This document shows, piece after piece, positions 23,732-32,635 of a stretch of DNA of 38,114 bases (within the stretch, counting starts at the first letter, position 1; the number at the start of each line of letters is the position of its first letter). The notes under the pieces were generated by a model. It worked only from the letters and a program-made list of their open reading frames with translations. It had not been told where the DNA came from and made no database searches. Made by a program: the position numbers and the translations under genes. The stretch covers positions 1 through 38,114 of the forward strand of contig DAPQ01000047.1 in assembly GCA_002502175.1 (NCBI GenBank), written 5' to 3'. This stretch comes from Euryarchaeota archaeon UBA19 (GTDB taxonomy: Archaea > Thermoplasmatota > Poseidoniia > Poseidoniales > Thalassarchaeaceae).

Positions 23732-24502
23732 TCATCCTGAGCGATCTCTGTAACTCGATAGAAGAGCGGTCAGCAGAATACCTGCAACAACACCGAATGC
23801 GAGACCTTGATCTTCCATCGTAGAACCCGCAAGATCTCGAAATGTGAATCCCATAACCGTGCACATTGGAATCACAAAAATTGCGAATCGGCTTGCTCTC
23901 TGAGCATTTGTAGGAGGTACTCCCATAGGCCTTAGAGTGATGGAGCCGGCTTTTTCTAACACCTGCCAATCAACCGCTTCTGCTCCAATTCGTAATCTTT
24001 GCAATACTGCAGGACGTATGCCTGGGTCAGCGGATTTCTCATGCAGAATTTCTCCTCTGCCGGTTACAATTCTAACCCTCTGTAAACTGTCACGAATTCC
24101 TAGTAATTTCTCCGTCGCAGCAGCAGCCATCGGTGCATCTAGACCATGCATGTCGAAGGTTAGCACACCTCTCTCACGACGGATTCGTTCTCCTACATCC
24201 CATGCACCATCTGTTTCATCCGAGAGATGGGCCATTTCGGCTCGTAATGCTGCGACTTCAGCAGCACGAGCTTTTTCTCTGGCTTGGCCTTTTTCAGCGT
24301 GATTACGCACTCTTGCTAGAGCAAACATTAGGACTACAGCGCCGACACCTAAACCGAGGACAAATCCTGTCCTCAAGGCAGGGATGACCCCGTCCTCAGC
24401 CATGCCTGTAGCAAAGAAAGCCATCATTGAGCCCATGACTGTAACCATCATTCCAATGACGACGGATATAGCAAAGGCATCGCGCACACGTACCTCCACC
24501 AT
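23732..24502 (-). CDS. Membrane protein with an embedded Smr domain
   Basis: The 256-residue product has two N-terminal membrane helices (about 10-33 and 43-63), a charged Ala/Glu/Arg helix (about 66-110), an Smr-like domain (about 112-192) and two C-terminal helices (about 203-221 and 232-249). The Smr call rests on TFDMHGLDAPMA (DMHG, 117-120) and VRIVTGRGE (TGRG, 147-150) followed by GIRPAVLQRL, the pattern of the MutS2/Smr C-terminal nuclease domain with its DxHG and GxG motifs. Smr domains cut or nick nucleic acid, or act on stalled ribosomes. Tethering in a membrane with helices on both sides is unusual. The domain would face the cytosol by the positive-inside rule. It diverges from the DUF2085 gene over 18 nt. 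Confidence 0.75.
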   Translation of the reverse strand: MVEVRVRDAFAISVVIGMMVTVMGSMMAFFATGMAEDGVIPALRTGFVLGLGVGAVVLMFALARVRNHAEKGQAREKARAAEVAALRAEMAHLSDETDGAWDVGERIRRERGVLTFDMHGLDAPMAAAATEKLLGIRDSLQRVRIVTGRGEILHEKSADPGIRPAVLQRLRIGAEAVDWQVLEKAGSITLRPMGVPPTNAQRASRFAIFVIPMCTVMGFTFRDLAGSTMEDQGLAFGVVAGILLTALLSSYRDRSG

Positions 24503-24520
24503 AATGGGGCGGATAGGTTC

Positions 24521-25318
24521 ATGGGGATAGAACCCATCGACGGCATAATGACCATCACCAAGGAAGGTCGATTCAAGAATGGGCGCAAAGATAGGAAGAG
24601 AGAATCCAAGGTCGGCCGTAACTTTGCGGCAATCGCAGGAACCTATCTTATTCTGCTATTTTTAATTCCGCTTACATTGCCAACAGATTCCATTCCAGAC
24701 CTTTCAGGGCGCGCTAATCGATTTGATTACGCCACAATTGACGGAACTTGGTCTTGGGGAAACAATGACAATAGCGATTACGAACATGCAGGGCACAACC
24801 AATCTGCAAATGGAGGATCTTTTGCATGGACTGACCTAAATCCAATTGCAGCAACTGTTTACGCAATTGGCGACTTAAACTGTCATCAGAAGCATTACCG
24901 CTCTTGGGAAATTAATGGTAATCAGTTAGCAGTCTGTGTACGTGATGTTGGAATTTTATTCGGATTCGTCGCTTGTTGTTTACTATGGCAGCAGAGGGGT
25001 TTGAACAGATGGACCGTACGAGATACCTTCCTGTCAATGTTCTCTGATCAATCATTAGAGAGATTTTACTACGATGATCGTAGAATGGCGTTGATGTTTG
25101 TAATAATCGGATTAGGACTCGGTCCTATGGCGTTAGATGGGTTCACTCAGTTACTTACATCATATGAGTCGACTAATACTATGAGGATACTAACAGGAAT
25201 TCCTGCCGGATTTATTGGAGGTTGGATTTTCTCCGCTATGTTTTCTGCTAGACCTAATGAATTCGAAAGCGCGGAAGAGGTTAGTCTTCCCGCAAATGCC
25301 ACTCTACGCATGGTTTGA
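24521..25318 (+). CDS. DUF2085-family membrane protein
   Basis: The 265-residue protein has several membrane helices (about 35-53, 142-157, 188-206 and 222-243) and the DUF2085 signature: CHQKHYRSWEINGNQLAVCVRDVGILFGF (C121, H122, Q123 and, 16 residues further, C139). The family is of unknown function and often sits near ion or metal genes. A loop of about 60 residues after the first helix (DYATIDGTWSWGNNDNSDYEHAG) is rich in Asn, Asp and Gly and is probably outside. The ATG at 24521 or 24548 could be the start; the region between encodes only charged residues. It ends 3 nt before the convergent tmk stop. Confidence 0.78.
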   Translation: MGIEPIDGIMTITKEGRFKNGRKDRKRESKVGRNFAAIAGTYLILLFLIPLTLPTDSIPDLSGRANRFDYATIDGTWSWGNNDNSDYEHAGHNQSANGGSFAWTDLNPIAATVYAIGDLNCHQKHYRSWEINGNQLAVCVRDVGILFGFVACCLLWQQRGLNRWTVRDTFLSMFSDQSLERFYYDDRRMALMFVIIGLGLGPMALDGFTQLLTSYESTNTMRILTGIPAGFIGGWIFSAMFSARPNEFESAEEVSLPANATLRMV

Positions 25319-25321
25319 GGG

Positions 25322-26662
25322 CTAATTTCCTTGCCACCAAGTTACCAAACCACTTGTTCCGGCAGGTGGAGGCGAATCGGATTTCCCATTGCCTAAAATC
25401 GCCAATCTTTCAATCGTATCTCGAACTGCATTTGGGTGCTCACCAGAACGTACGATTTGTCCCATTGCAAAACGAGGATGAGTATCTGGGTTGCTTGCTA
25501 TCCACTTTGCTAGAGCCTTCCGTAGTGGCCAAAGGACAAGGGCGAGAATTCCAAAAGAATGAGATTCATCTCTCAATTGATTTCGAGCAGCATCTCTACC
25601 TAGCAAAGACTTGTGTTGGTTTACCCATTTACTTCTGTCTGCCAAGAATCGCAAAACCTTGTGGCAATGAGAATCAGAAACTGCCCTAACTGGGCCTTGC
25701 GATTCACGTAACTCATTGACGTCTGCTGAAGGGAGTAATGCCAAAGTCCCACATATGGAAGATATTGAGTGAGCTAAAACAGACTTCGGGACATCAATCC
25801 TCTCATCTTCTGATATCTCTTCAAGTGCCATAGAATGTTCATTTTGTGCATCTCTTAGAACACGCCAAGGTGCTTTACCATCTAGCCAATCATCTAGATT
25901 CCTAGCTGGTTCGACACCTAAACCATCTAACACCGTTTGACCTTTTGTGGATTTGATTAGGCGTTTGAGCATGAATCGTTCAATGGCTTCAGTAGAGACG
26001 TTAATTGGAGTTGGACGAGAGTGGAGGAACTTTCTCACATGTAGTGTCAATTTTCGCCGAAACTCCTTCTCGGTAGATTCATTCGACACAGGCCCAATTA
26101 TGGCCCCCATATCGAATGGAGTAGGCATCTCAATATCGCCAGAAAGTAAGGATGCGTAACCTGCTCGAATTGCTTTTTGTAATTCTGTAGTCTCGAAGTA
26201 TTCGGCTTTATCTGACATCATTCTTAGTGTTCCAGATTGTATCCTCTTCATTGCCACCTCAGGATCACAATCTACCCATATGCAAAGATCAGGGATTAGT
26301 GCGGCAGAATTAATTTGGGCGACTCTCTCAACCCCTAACGAGCCAACAATGCCTTGGTAAACTAGTGAAGAATGGACATTTCTCTCACTTACAACAATCC
26401 TTCCTTCTTCTAGTCGAGGAAGTATCCAGCCGTGAGAATGGTCCACTCTGTCCGCTGCAAAGAATCCTGCTTCCTCTTCTGGAGTATGGGTATTTTGTCT
26501 AACTGAATCTATAGCCAGTCTACCCAACGGGTGGTCACGACGAGGTTCTCCCGTAATCTCGACCGAAGTGAAACAAAATTCCTTTTCCAGCACTTCGCCG
26601 ACAACCTTGGTCGCTAGGCCTTTGCCGGAGCCATCACCTCCTTCGATGGTGATTAGGTACAA
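25322..26662 (-). CDS. tmk: Thymidylate kinase with a long unknown C-terminal extension
   Basis: The first 200 or so residues are a thymidylate kinase: P-loop EGGDGSGKG, ITGEPRRDHPLG (the EPxxxPxG region), FAADRVDHS (dTMP-binding), and SERNVHSSLVYQG, the counterpart of the DRYxxSSxAYQG motif; then DLCIWVDCDPEVAMKRI. It makes dTDP from dTMP. The remaining 220 residues or so have no motif I recognise; they are largely helical and end in a Pro/Gly segment. The frame stays open to a TTG at 26683, but the TTG at 26662 has GGAGG six or seven bases upstream and starts MYLITIEGGDG, as kinases of this family do. It follows the stop of the upstream gene by one base. Confidence 0.88.
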   Translation of the reverse strand: MYLITIEGGDGSGKGLATKVVGEVLEKEFCFTSVEITGEPRRDHPLGRLAIDSVRQNTHTPEEEAGFFAADRVDHSHGWILPRLEEGRIVVSERNVHSSLVYQGIVGSLGVERVAQINSAALIPDLCIWVDCDPEVAMKRIQSGTLRMMSDKAEYFETTELQKAIRAGYASLLSGDIEMPTPFDMGAIIGPVSNESTEKEFRRKLTLHVRKFLHSRPTPINVSTEAIERFMLKRLIKSTKGQTVLDGLGVEPARNLDDWLDGKAPWRVLRDAQNEHSMALEEISEDERIDVPKSVLAHSISSICGTLALLPSADVNELRESQGPVRAVSDSHCHKVLRFLADRSKWVNQHKSLLGRDAARNQLRDESHSFGILALVLWPLRKALAKWIASNPDTHPRFAMGQIVRSGEHPNAVRDTIERLAILGNGKSDSPPPAGTSGLVTWWQGN

Positions 26663-26663
26663 G

Positions 26664-27401
26664 TTAACCCTCCACAAATCCAAACTGTTTTCGACTCAGG
26701 TAACTAAGACCCATACCCATCAAAATGAATAGAGGGCCAATGAACATCAATCCCTGACTCCAAAGGCCAAGATAAGCCAATAATTGGGTACGAAAGTGAC
26801 TCTTACCATTGTAAGCTTCAACCCCACCGAGAATCCCCGCGATTCCAGCAAGAAGAGTTACTACACCGATTATTGTTGTAATTAGAACTGATTCTTCGAG
26901 AAAACTTTCCCCTCGCATATCGGTTTCCTGAACTCCTTCTCCCTCTGAAAGAGTAATAATAATTTGAGTGTGATCTCCTGGAACTAATAGAATTCGTTGA
27001 GTAATATGATCAGGATGTTCGACAACAATCATTGACGACTGTCTGGCCACATCTAGGATAGAAAAACGACCTCCAGAATCTGTAATATCTCTGCCGATTT
27101 CAAGATTTTCTTCATCATAGAGAATCACGGTCACATCTTCCATACCCTCTCCTCCGGATGAATTGTCGATAAGAGCGGCAAATACTGCTCCGTTAACATC
27201 AGCCTTGAGTCCGGAATCGTCGAGCTGCCCGCTTAGAACCTCTCCGATATCGGCACTAATGTGCAGGCTACCTGTCATAACTCCAAGTAAGCTTCCAAAG
27301 ATAATCAATACAGCACCTGCGACTCTAGTAGCTGGATCTGTAGAGAGATCTTCCAACCACCATTCAAAGCGAGTTCTCTTTGATTCAGACTCGTCAGACA
27401 T
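26664..27401 (-). CDS. Membrane protein with a transthyretin/CarboxypepD-regulatory-like domain
   Basis: The protein is 245 residues from the ATG at 27401. An N-terminal helix (ATRVAGAVLIIFGSLLGVMTG) is followed by an external domain containing VNGAVFAALI...EDVTVILYDEENLEIGRDITDSGGRFSILDVARQSS, the pattern of a carboxypeptidase-regulatory (prealbumin-like) beta-sandwich. Two or three helices follow near the C-terminus. Such domains often occur on surface proteins and may bind peptides or sugars; the role here is unknown. An ATG 21 nt upstream (27422) would overlap the glutaminyl cyclase gene further. The overlapping neighbours suggest one transcript with tmk and the cyclase. Confidence 0.75.
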   Translation of the reverse strand: MSDESESKRTRFEWWLEDLSTDPATRVAGAVLIIFGSLLGVMTGSLHISADIGEVLSGQLDDSGLKADVNGAVFAALIDNSSGGEGMEDVTVILYDEENLEIGRDITDSGGRFSILDVARQSSMIVVEHPDHITQRILLVPGDHTQIIITLSEGEGVQETDMRGESFLEESVLITTIIGVVTLLAGIAGILGGVEAYNGKSHFRTQLLAYLGLWSQGLMFIGPLFILMGMGLSYLSRKQFGFVEG

Positions 27402-28467
27402 GCTCGCCGCCCTCCCGCTCATCCTTCCTGATAACCGGCGGCTTCTCAGTTTGCCGCTTTGAGATTGACGTGTAAATGAGCCATAAAAGAGGTATTGAAA
27501 TCAGGACTATAGATAGATCAAATGCTCCAAATTGCCCACCTTCCTCACAATCAGTACAATCATATGAAGGGGTAATTGAGGAGTTATTTTGACAATTAAC
27601 TGAGAGGTTTGAAAAATCAATCTTGACCTCATAATAATTTGACCAATTTTTACCAGTAATCCAATAATTTCCAGTTTCGGGATCTTGGGCAATTCCATTC
27701 AACACCCCAGAAGATTCTGATTCAAATTGTTCTCGAATCGAACTAAAGTCTACCCTCTGACATACGTAACCATTTGAGGTTTGTATCAAATAAATCGAGT
27801 CATCGAACCACTTGTTTGCTAGTATGTATTCGTTATTGTCGATACACTCCAATTCATTCCAGTGCTCACTTGGCCCACCACCTAACAATACCTGCAATGA
27901 ATTGCTGAATGAAATTGTTGAATTATTGGAATTTTTCAAATGGCCTGAGCCATCTGAAAGCCACAACCCAGTTTCATCAGAATTGCATATACCCCAACCC
28001 TCTCCTTGGTAAGAAAAACTACCGATTTGCTGCAAGGAATCGGGGTCGTAAATAAATGCAATATTTTCTTTCCAGGTAAGTTGGATAATCGAATTATTCC
28101 AAATGGTTAAACCCTCAGCGAAATACTCATCAGAAAGGTTGTACTGAGTCTCAATTTGACCCGTACTAATGTTGACTATTCTAATGCTAGATTCGCCGTA
28201 TAAGCCTGTGCTTTCGTAGAATTTTCCATCGTGGATCTCTAGGCCTTGAGTAAAGGCTGAATCATCATGAGGAACCTGGCTGATTAGTTCTGGTTCAATG
28301 ACAACCACTTGCCACACCTCGGGAGTCTCAGAAATTACACTCGAAAGGGGATAAAATATTGATGAAACAACACACAATATTGCAAGAATTGAGGTTCGTA
28401 TTTCGTATTTCTCCCCGAGGCAGAAAAACCGGCCCTTCGGGCCGCGGGCGTCCGAACGATGCTCCAT
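27394..28467 (-). CDS. Glutaminyl-peptide cyclotransferase-like exported protein
   Basis: The 357-residue product has a hydrophobic segment near residues 25-45 and a second near 317-334, then a basic tail, so the enzyme domain is outside and membrane-anchored. The core has the motifs of the plant/bacterial-type glutaminyl cyclase propeller: HDDSAFTQGLEI, KFYESTGLYGESSI, FAEGLTIW, LTWKENIAF, GEGWGICNSDE, NELECIDNNEYILANKW and VLNGIAQDPETGNYWITGKNW. It would turn N-terminal Gln of exported proteins into pyroglutamate. The ATG at 28467 is uncertain: a GC-rich hairpin plus T-run lies in codons 8-15, so initiation may be further in, for example at the TTG of residue 31 (28377). Confidence 0.9.
   Translation of the reverse strand: MEHRSDARGPKGRFFCLGEKYEIRTSILAILCVVSSIFYPLSSVISETPEVWQVVVIEPELISQVPHDDSAFTQGLEIHDGKFYESTGLYGESSIRIVNISTGQIETQYNLSDEYFAEGLTIWNNSIIQLTWKENIAFIYDPDSLQQIGSFSYQGEGWGICNSDETGLWLSDGSGHLKNSNNSTISFSNSLQVLLGGGPSEHWNELECIDNNEYILANKWFDDSIYLIQTSNGYVCQRVDFSSIREQFESESSGVLNGIAQDPETGNYWITGKNWSNYYEVKIDFSNLSVNCQNNSSITPSYDCTDCEEGGQFGAFDLSIVLISIPLLWLIYTSISKRQTEKPPVIRKDEREGGEHV
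28425..28444 (-). terminator. Hairpin with T-run, terminator-like, at the start of the cyclase gene
   Basis: On the minus strand CGGCCC, GAA and GGGCCG make a perfect 6-bp stem with a 3-nt loop, followed by GTTTTT. This has the form of an intrinsic terminator, yet it is at the 5' end of the minus-strand cyclase gene and in a gap otherwise shared with the divergent metalloprotease gene. An attenuator, or a mis-set gene start, are both possible. Confidence 0.4.
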
Positions 28468-28526
28468 CGATGTTATAGCGGGTTGAAGAGGGGCTTGAAC
28501 CTGTCTTATTGCTGAGGTGAGTGTAA

Positions 28527-31500
28527 GTGAGCACTTTGGATAGTTCTAGTAAGTCAACAACTACGTTGTTGTTGGTTTGGCTCATGCTAGCTTCTGTAAT
28601 GCTTCCAATGGTGAGTGCAAGCGAGGACTCACCGGATGAAGAAAACCAGATTATAGCAGGTGATTTGAGTGATTTCGACCCTGCTAATGATGGCCATGCC
28701 TACATCTACAACGACCCCGATAACACAGTTTACTCCGCATTTGGCTATCTGAAGAAACAATGGATTGAGAATGATTATCCTAACTTAATCGAACCTTTTT
28801 CTCCAGCCTATCAAAATACAAGATCTAGCGCTAGGTCTTGTGAAAATGCTTGGGCAGTGGGTGACACGGATACTTTCTCTACTTCCAGTGGGACGGTAAC
28901 TGCAACTGTCGAGAAAATTTCAACTAATTCCGCTATTTTTGTAGAGGATGGTGTAGTGATTTCTTCTACCACACTGAACGACATCACTTCAACATGGGAG
29001 TCGACTATCTACCCAACAGACACGACATACTTTGGGAATCCTCCTGATGTTGACAATAATTGCCAGATTGAGATATTAATTTTCCAAATCGATGGCGGAG
29101 GCGGTATTGGCGGTTATTTCGACCCAAACGTTGCCAGTCAACGAGAAATTATGTTTGTTGATTCAGGTGACTTAAGTTGGAGAAACACGATTATTGCTCA
29201 TGAGTTCCAACATCTTCTTCACAATGCAAGAGACCCATACGAGTACATTTGGCTAGATGAAGGGGCTGCTGATATGGCAGCCTACCTGTGCTTTGGTGTA
29301 ACTAACACTATCTCAGGGCACGCAAATGAATGGTCGCAAAATGCCAACATGAGTGTTCGTTGGTGGAATCAAAGAATAGCAGATTATGGTGGAAGTTTCA
29401 TGTTTGTGATGTATTTAGCCGACAAACTTGGAGGAGGAACAGCAATTTCTAGACTCGTTGCTGACACCGCTACAGGCGGAGTTGGAGTTGAGAATTTAGC
29501 AAGAAATCCTGAACCCGGTTCAACTGCAATTGGAACTACCATGTCGGATATTTACGCTAATTTCACTGCCGCAGTCAGCCTCGATAGTGCCCAAGGTGCA
29601 TTTGGATTTTCGAACATCGCAATGACTGCAGGTTGTGTCACAGGCTATATTTGCAAAGTTCAGATGAGTGGTTATCGCGATGAATGGCAATCGACTTGGG
29701 TAAGTCCCACACAAGAGCTTGAAGGTTGGGGAATGAGGGCTTACAAATTCGCAGGCGGTACAGGAGCGCCGCTCAACCTGATGGTTCAACCAACTCAGTT
29801 CGGTGTAGCTGGAACCGTTATGGCAAAAGATTCCGCTACTGGCACTTGGACGATGAATAAATTGAGAATTGACTCGGCCACTGGTGCAGGAACTGGTCTT
29901 GTACATGGATTTGGCAATACTACTGACGAAGTTTGGGTGATTGTTTGGTATGAATCCCAAGTCACAGATTGTGATTACAACTTCGCTAGTTGTGGAATAA
30001 CAACTGGCTCCTACCCTACTACTGATATCGTCGTTCAGGCTGGTATCATTACCGATCCTGCTGAAGTAGACATAATTTCAGTCACAACCTTCGATCGTGA
30101 TGAAGACAATGTAGACGATAGTGTCGAAATTGAATTACAAGTTACATCGAATGCTTTCTTTGAAATTATCGAAGTCACCTTTGAAGCATTCGTAAACAAC
30201 ACCCTGACAGATTCGATTACTTTCTCAATGACTGCAGGAAACAGTATTCCTACAGAGGAAAGCATTTGGTTCACCCCTCCATATACTGGCGATTGGACAT
30301 TTGGAGTGGACATCCGAGATATTAGTGGAGAAGTCACTGATACTGCATTTACTCTACCAATAACACTAGGAAATATGAAACCGGTTGCGAGTGGATCGAC
30401 TTCGACCTCCATTACTCAAACCTGGTTACCTGTCAGTCTATTCGGCGGAGGATATGACGTATGGGGATTCGGACTGCTGAATGGTTCATACAGTTACAAC
30501 GAAACACCTGTTGCCTACAATTGGAACCTAGGCGACAATTCCACATCGGGTCTAAAGAACCCCATCCACATCTATGAGGAGCCTGGGAACTATACAGTAG
30601 CACTCACCGTTGAAGACGTTGGTGGCTTCTACTCTGAAACCCAATATTGGACAGTAAATGTTGCAGACACTACTGAGCCTATTCCAGAAATTAGAGTAGA
30701 TGGAGTCACCATAACCGATGAAATTGTCCTATTGACAAATCAAAGGGTAATGTTCTCCGCAAGAAGTACCGTAGACAATGTCCCCCACGAGGAAATAGAA
30801 TTCACTTGGAATTGGGGTGATGGAAGTGACGAAGGTGGACTAGGTCTTGTAGAGGCCAGCCATGCATATGTGGACGGTAGCGCGGATGGCACCGTTTACA
30901 CTCTGACGCTTGCAATAAACGATGGAACATTCGTTGTAGAGCATCAAGTATACGTTAGGGTACTCAACAGGGTGCCGAGGCAAGTTTTCGACCAGGAACT
31001 ACAAACATACACACTAACTCCGTTGACACTACCCGATTTATTCATTGATGATGATGGACTAATTGTAGAATATCGATGGGAGTTTGAATCCGGTGTAAAT
31101 TTCTCGAGTCAAGGTATAACCCTGACATCGGACTTCTCGGGAACGACTTCAGTAAATCAAAATCCAACAGTTGGTTGGAATACACCCGGCATGAAAACCG
31201 TCACTTTAGAGGTCACAGATGATGACGGCAACGTGTCTTCTACGACACTAATGGTTAGGGTGTTAAATCAAAGACCTGTAGCTGTATTTGATCGTCCTGC
31301 CGATGGCACGGTTGAAACCGAGTATTTCTTTGAGAGTTTATCTTTTGACCCTGACGGAGACACATCATTATTACAGACACGATGGAACATTACTGGAATG
31401 GATGAAGAAATAGAAAACTCATCCACTGTATACTACACTTTCACAGAGCCGGGCTTGTACACAATTTCATTGACTGTTATTGATGACAGAGGTGCTGAAT

Positions 31501-32633
31501 CTGCAACCAAATCATATCAAGTCAGAATTGCCAATCCTCTTCCTGTACCAATGGTGGAATTTTTACAACCAAGCATAAATGGTAGCGCTCTTCAGTCAAT
31601 TCCTAACTCCGAAGAAGATGTTACTTGGTGGGTTCCATTTGTCGTCGATGGAGGGGCATTCATCGCTCCAAATTGTCCACTGAGATTTGATGGTTCAGAA
31701 AGTTATGATTCCGACCCCAAATTTGTTGGAAGACATTCCACTGACCCCGAAAACGCCGAATGGAACGGCATAACAAGATGGATCTGGGACTTTGGCGATG
31801 CTAGTCCACAAGTTGAAGGGGCTGTTGTATGGCATTCTTGGGAGCGACCTGGAACTTACGTCGTAAGTCTAACCGTTGTCGATGGATTTGAAGGAGGAGA
31901 CACCAACACCACCTCGATTACGGTACATGTCTCAAGAGCGCCAGAAATCAATCCTATCGACCCCATAGATTCAGACTATGTTAACGAAGGCGACCTAGTT
32001 CTCTTGAATCATAGTGCGTTTGATGTAGATCTAGTCGAAGGATTGGAAGCCTGGCTAGATGTAAATGCCGATGAGGACAGCGATGGTGATGGGATTTCCA
32101 CGAATGATAAAGACACAAGTCTGACCAGTGAACTCAGTGTCAATTGGGATCTAAATGCATTGGTCGACACAGACCAAGATGGAGACCCAAGAAACGATTT
32201 CCTTTGGGGCAACATGACTTGGGGTGAAACGGGTGAAATACGTCTAGTTTTACAAGTCTGTGACGGAGTTGGAGTATGTACTTCAGAGGACTATATCATA
32301 AGTGTACTTTCTGCAGAAGAAGAAAATCGACAGAAGTCCTGGGATGAGTTAACTTGGAAGGACTTCGTTCCAAACAAAGAGAGCGGAGGCCTTCTAGCAC
32401 TGGTCGCCATGGTACTAGTTCTCGGCTGGTTAGTAATGAGACAGAAAGACGAAGAGGAGATCGATGCCGAGGAAATGCTTGAGACCTACGATGTACAGGA
32501 AGTAGAAGCGGAAGGCGGGCTACCTGGCATGGATCAACACAATCCACCCCCACAACCGAAGTATCTGACGGTTGACGAGCGAAGGAACAAGGAGTCCGGA
32601 TACGTCCGCCCAATTAGAACTCGGAGGCGCTGA
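28527..32633 (+). CDS. Giant membrane-anchored HExxH metalloprotease with PKD repeats
   Basis: A 1368-residue exported protein. The GTG start at 28527 follows GAGGTGA by six bases. A signal peptide (about 10-32) is followed by a zinc metalloprotease domain with H225, E226 and H229 (AHEFQHLLH) and a downstream E245 (IWLDEGAAD), a gluzincin-like arrangement that resembles family M30/M6 peptidases. There follow several PKD-type domains near 658-712, 755-812, 945-1002 and 1081-1136 (for example WNLGDNST, WNWGDGSD and WIWDFGDASPQ), with a diverged one near 841-912. Asp-rich loops DSDGDGIS and DTDQDGDP near 1177-1225 may bind calcium. One helix near 1288-1308 anchors it, with a charged cytosolic tail ending in RTRRR. 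It probably digests extracellular protein. Confidence 0.9.
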   Translation: MSTLDSSSKSTTTLLLVWLMLASVMLPMVSASEDSPDEENQIIAGDLSDFDPANDGHAYIYNDPDNTVYSAFGYLKKQWIENDYPNLIEPFSPAYQNTRSSARSCENAWAVGDTDTFSTSSGTVTATVEKISTNSAIFVEDGVVISSTTLNDITSTWESTIYPTDTTYFGNPPDVDNNCQIEILIFQIDGGGGIGGYFDPNVASQREIMFVDSGDLSWRNTIIAHEFQHLLHNARDPYEYIWLDEGAADMAAYLCFGVTNTISGHANEWSQNANMSVRWWNQRIADYGGSFMFVMYLADKLGGGTAISRLVADTATGGVGVENLARNPEPGSTAIGTTMSDIYANFTAAVSLDSAQGAFGFSNIAMTAGCVTGYICKVQMSGYRDEWQSTWVSPTQELEGWGMRAYKFAGGTGAPLNLMVQPTQFGVAGTVMAKDSATGTWTMNKLRIDSATGAGTGLVHGFGNTTDEVWVIVWYESQVTDCDYNFASCGITTGSYPTTDIVVQAGIITDPAEVDIISVTTFDRDEDNVDDSVEIELQVTSNAFFEIIEVTFEAFVNNTLTDSITFSMTAGNSIPTEESIWFTPPYTGDWTFGVDIRDISGEVTDTAFTLPITLGNMKPVASGSTSTSITQTWLPVSLFGGGYDVWGFGLLNGSYSYNETPVAYNWNLGDNSTSGLKNPIHIYEEPGNYTVALTVEDVGGFYSETQYWTVNVADTTEPIPEIRVDGVTITDEIVLLTNQRVMFSARSTVDNVPHEEIEFTWNWGDGSDEGGLGLVEASHAYVDGSADGTVYTLTLAINDGTFVVEHQVYVRVLNRVPRQVFDQELQTYTLTPLTLPDLFIDDDGLIVEYRWEFESGVNFSSQGITLTSDFSGTTSVNQNPTVGWNTPGMKTVTLEVTDDDGNVSSTTLMVRVLNQRPVAVFDRPADGTVETEYFFESLSFDPDGDTSLLQTRWNITGMDEEIENSSTVYYTFTEPGLYTISLTVIDDRGAESATKSYQVRIANPLPVPMVEFLQPSINGSALQSIPNSEEDVTWWVPFVVDGGAFIAPNCPLRFDGSESYDSDPKFVGRHSTDPENAEWNGITRWIWDFGDASPQVEGAVVWHSWERPGTYVVSLTVVDGFEGGDTNTTSITVHVSRAPEINPIDPIDSDYVNEGDLVLLNHSAFDVDLVEGLEAWLDVNADEDSDGDGISTNDKDTSLTSELSVNWDLNALVDTDQDGDPRNDFLWGNMTWGETGEIRLVLQVCDGVGVCTSEDYIISVLSAEEENRQKSWDELTWKDFVPNKESGGLLALVAMVLVLGWLVMRQKDEEEIDAEEMLETYDVQEVEAEGGLPGMDQHNPPPQPKYLTVDERRNKESGYVRPIRTRRR

Positions 32634-32635
32634 GT

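Noticed and set aside
28527..32633. PKD repeats considered as a DNA repeat array
   Set aside because: The repeats share protein motifs such as WxxGDG but not near-identical DNA. They are ordinary diverged domains.
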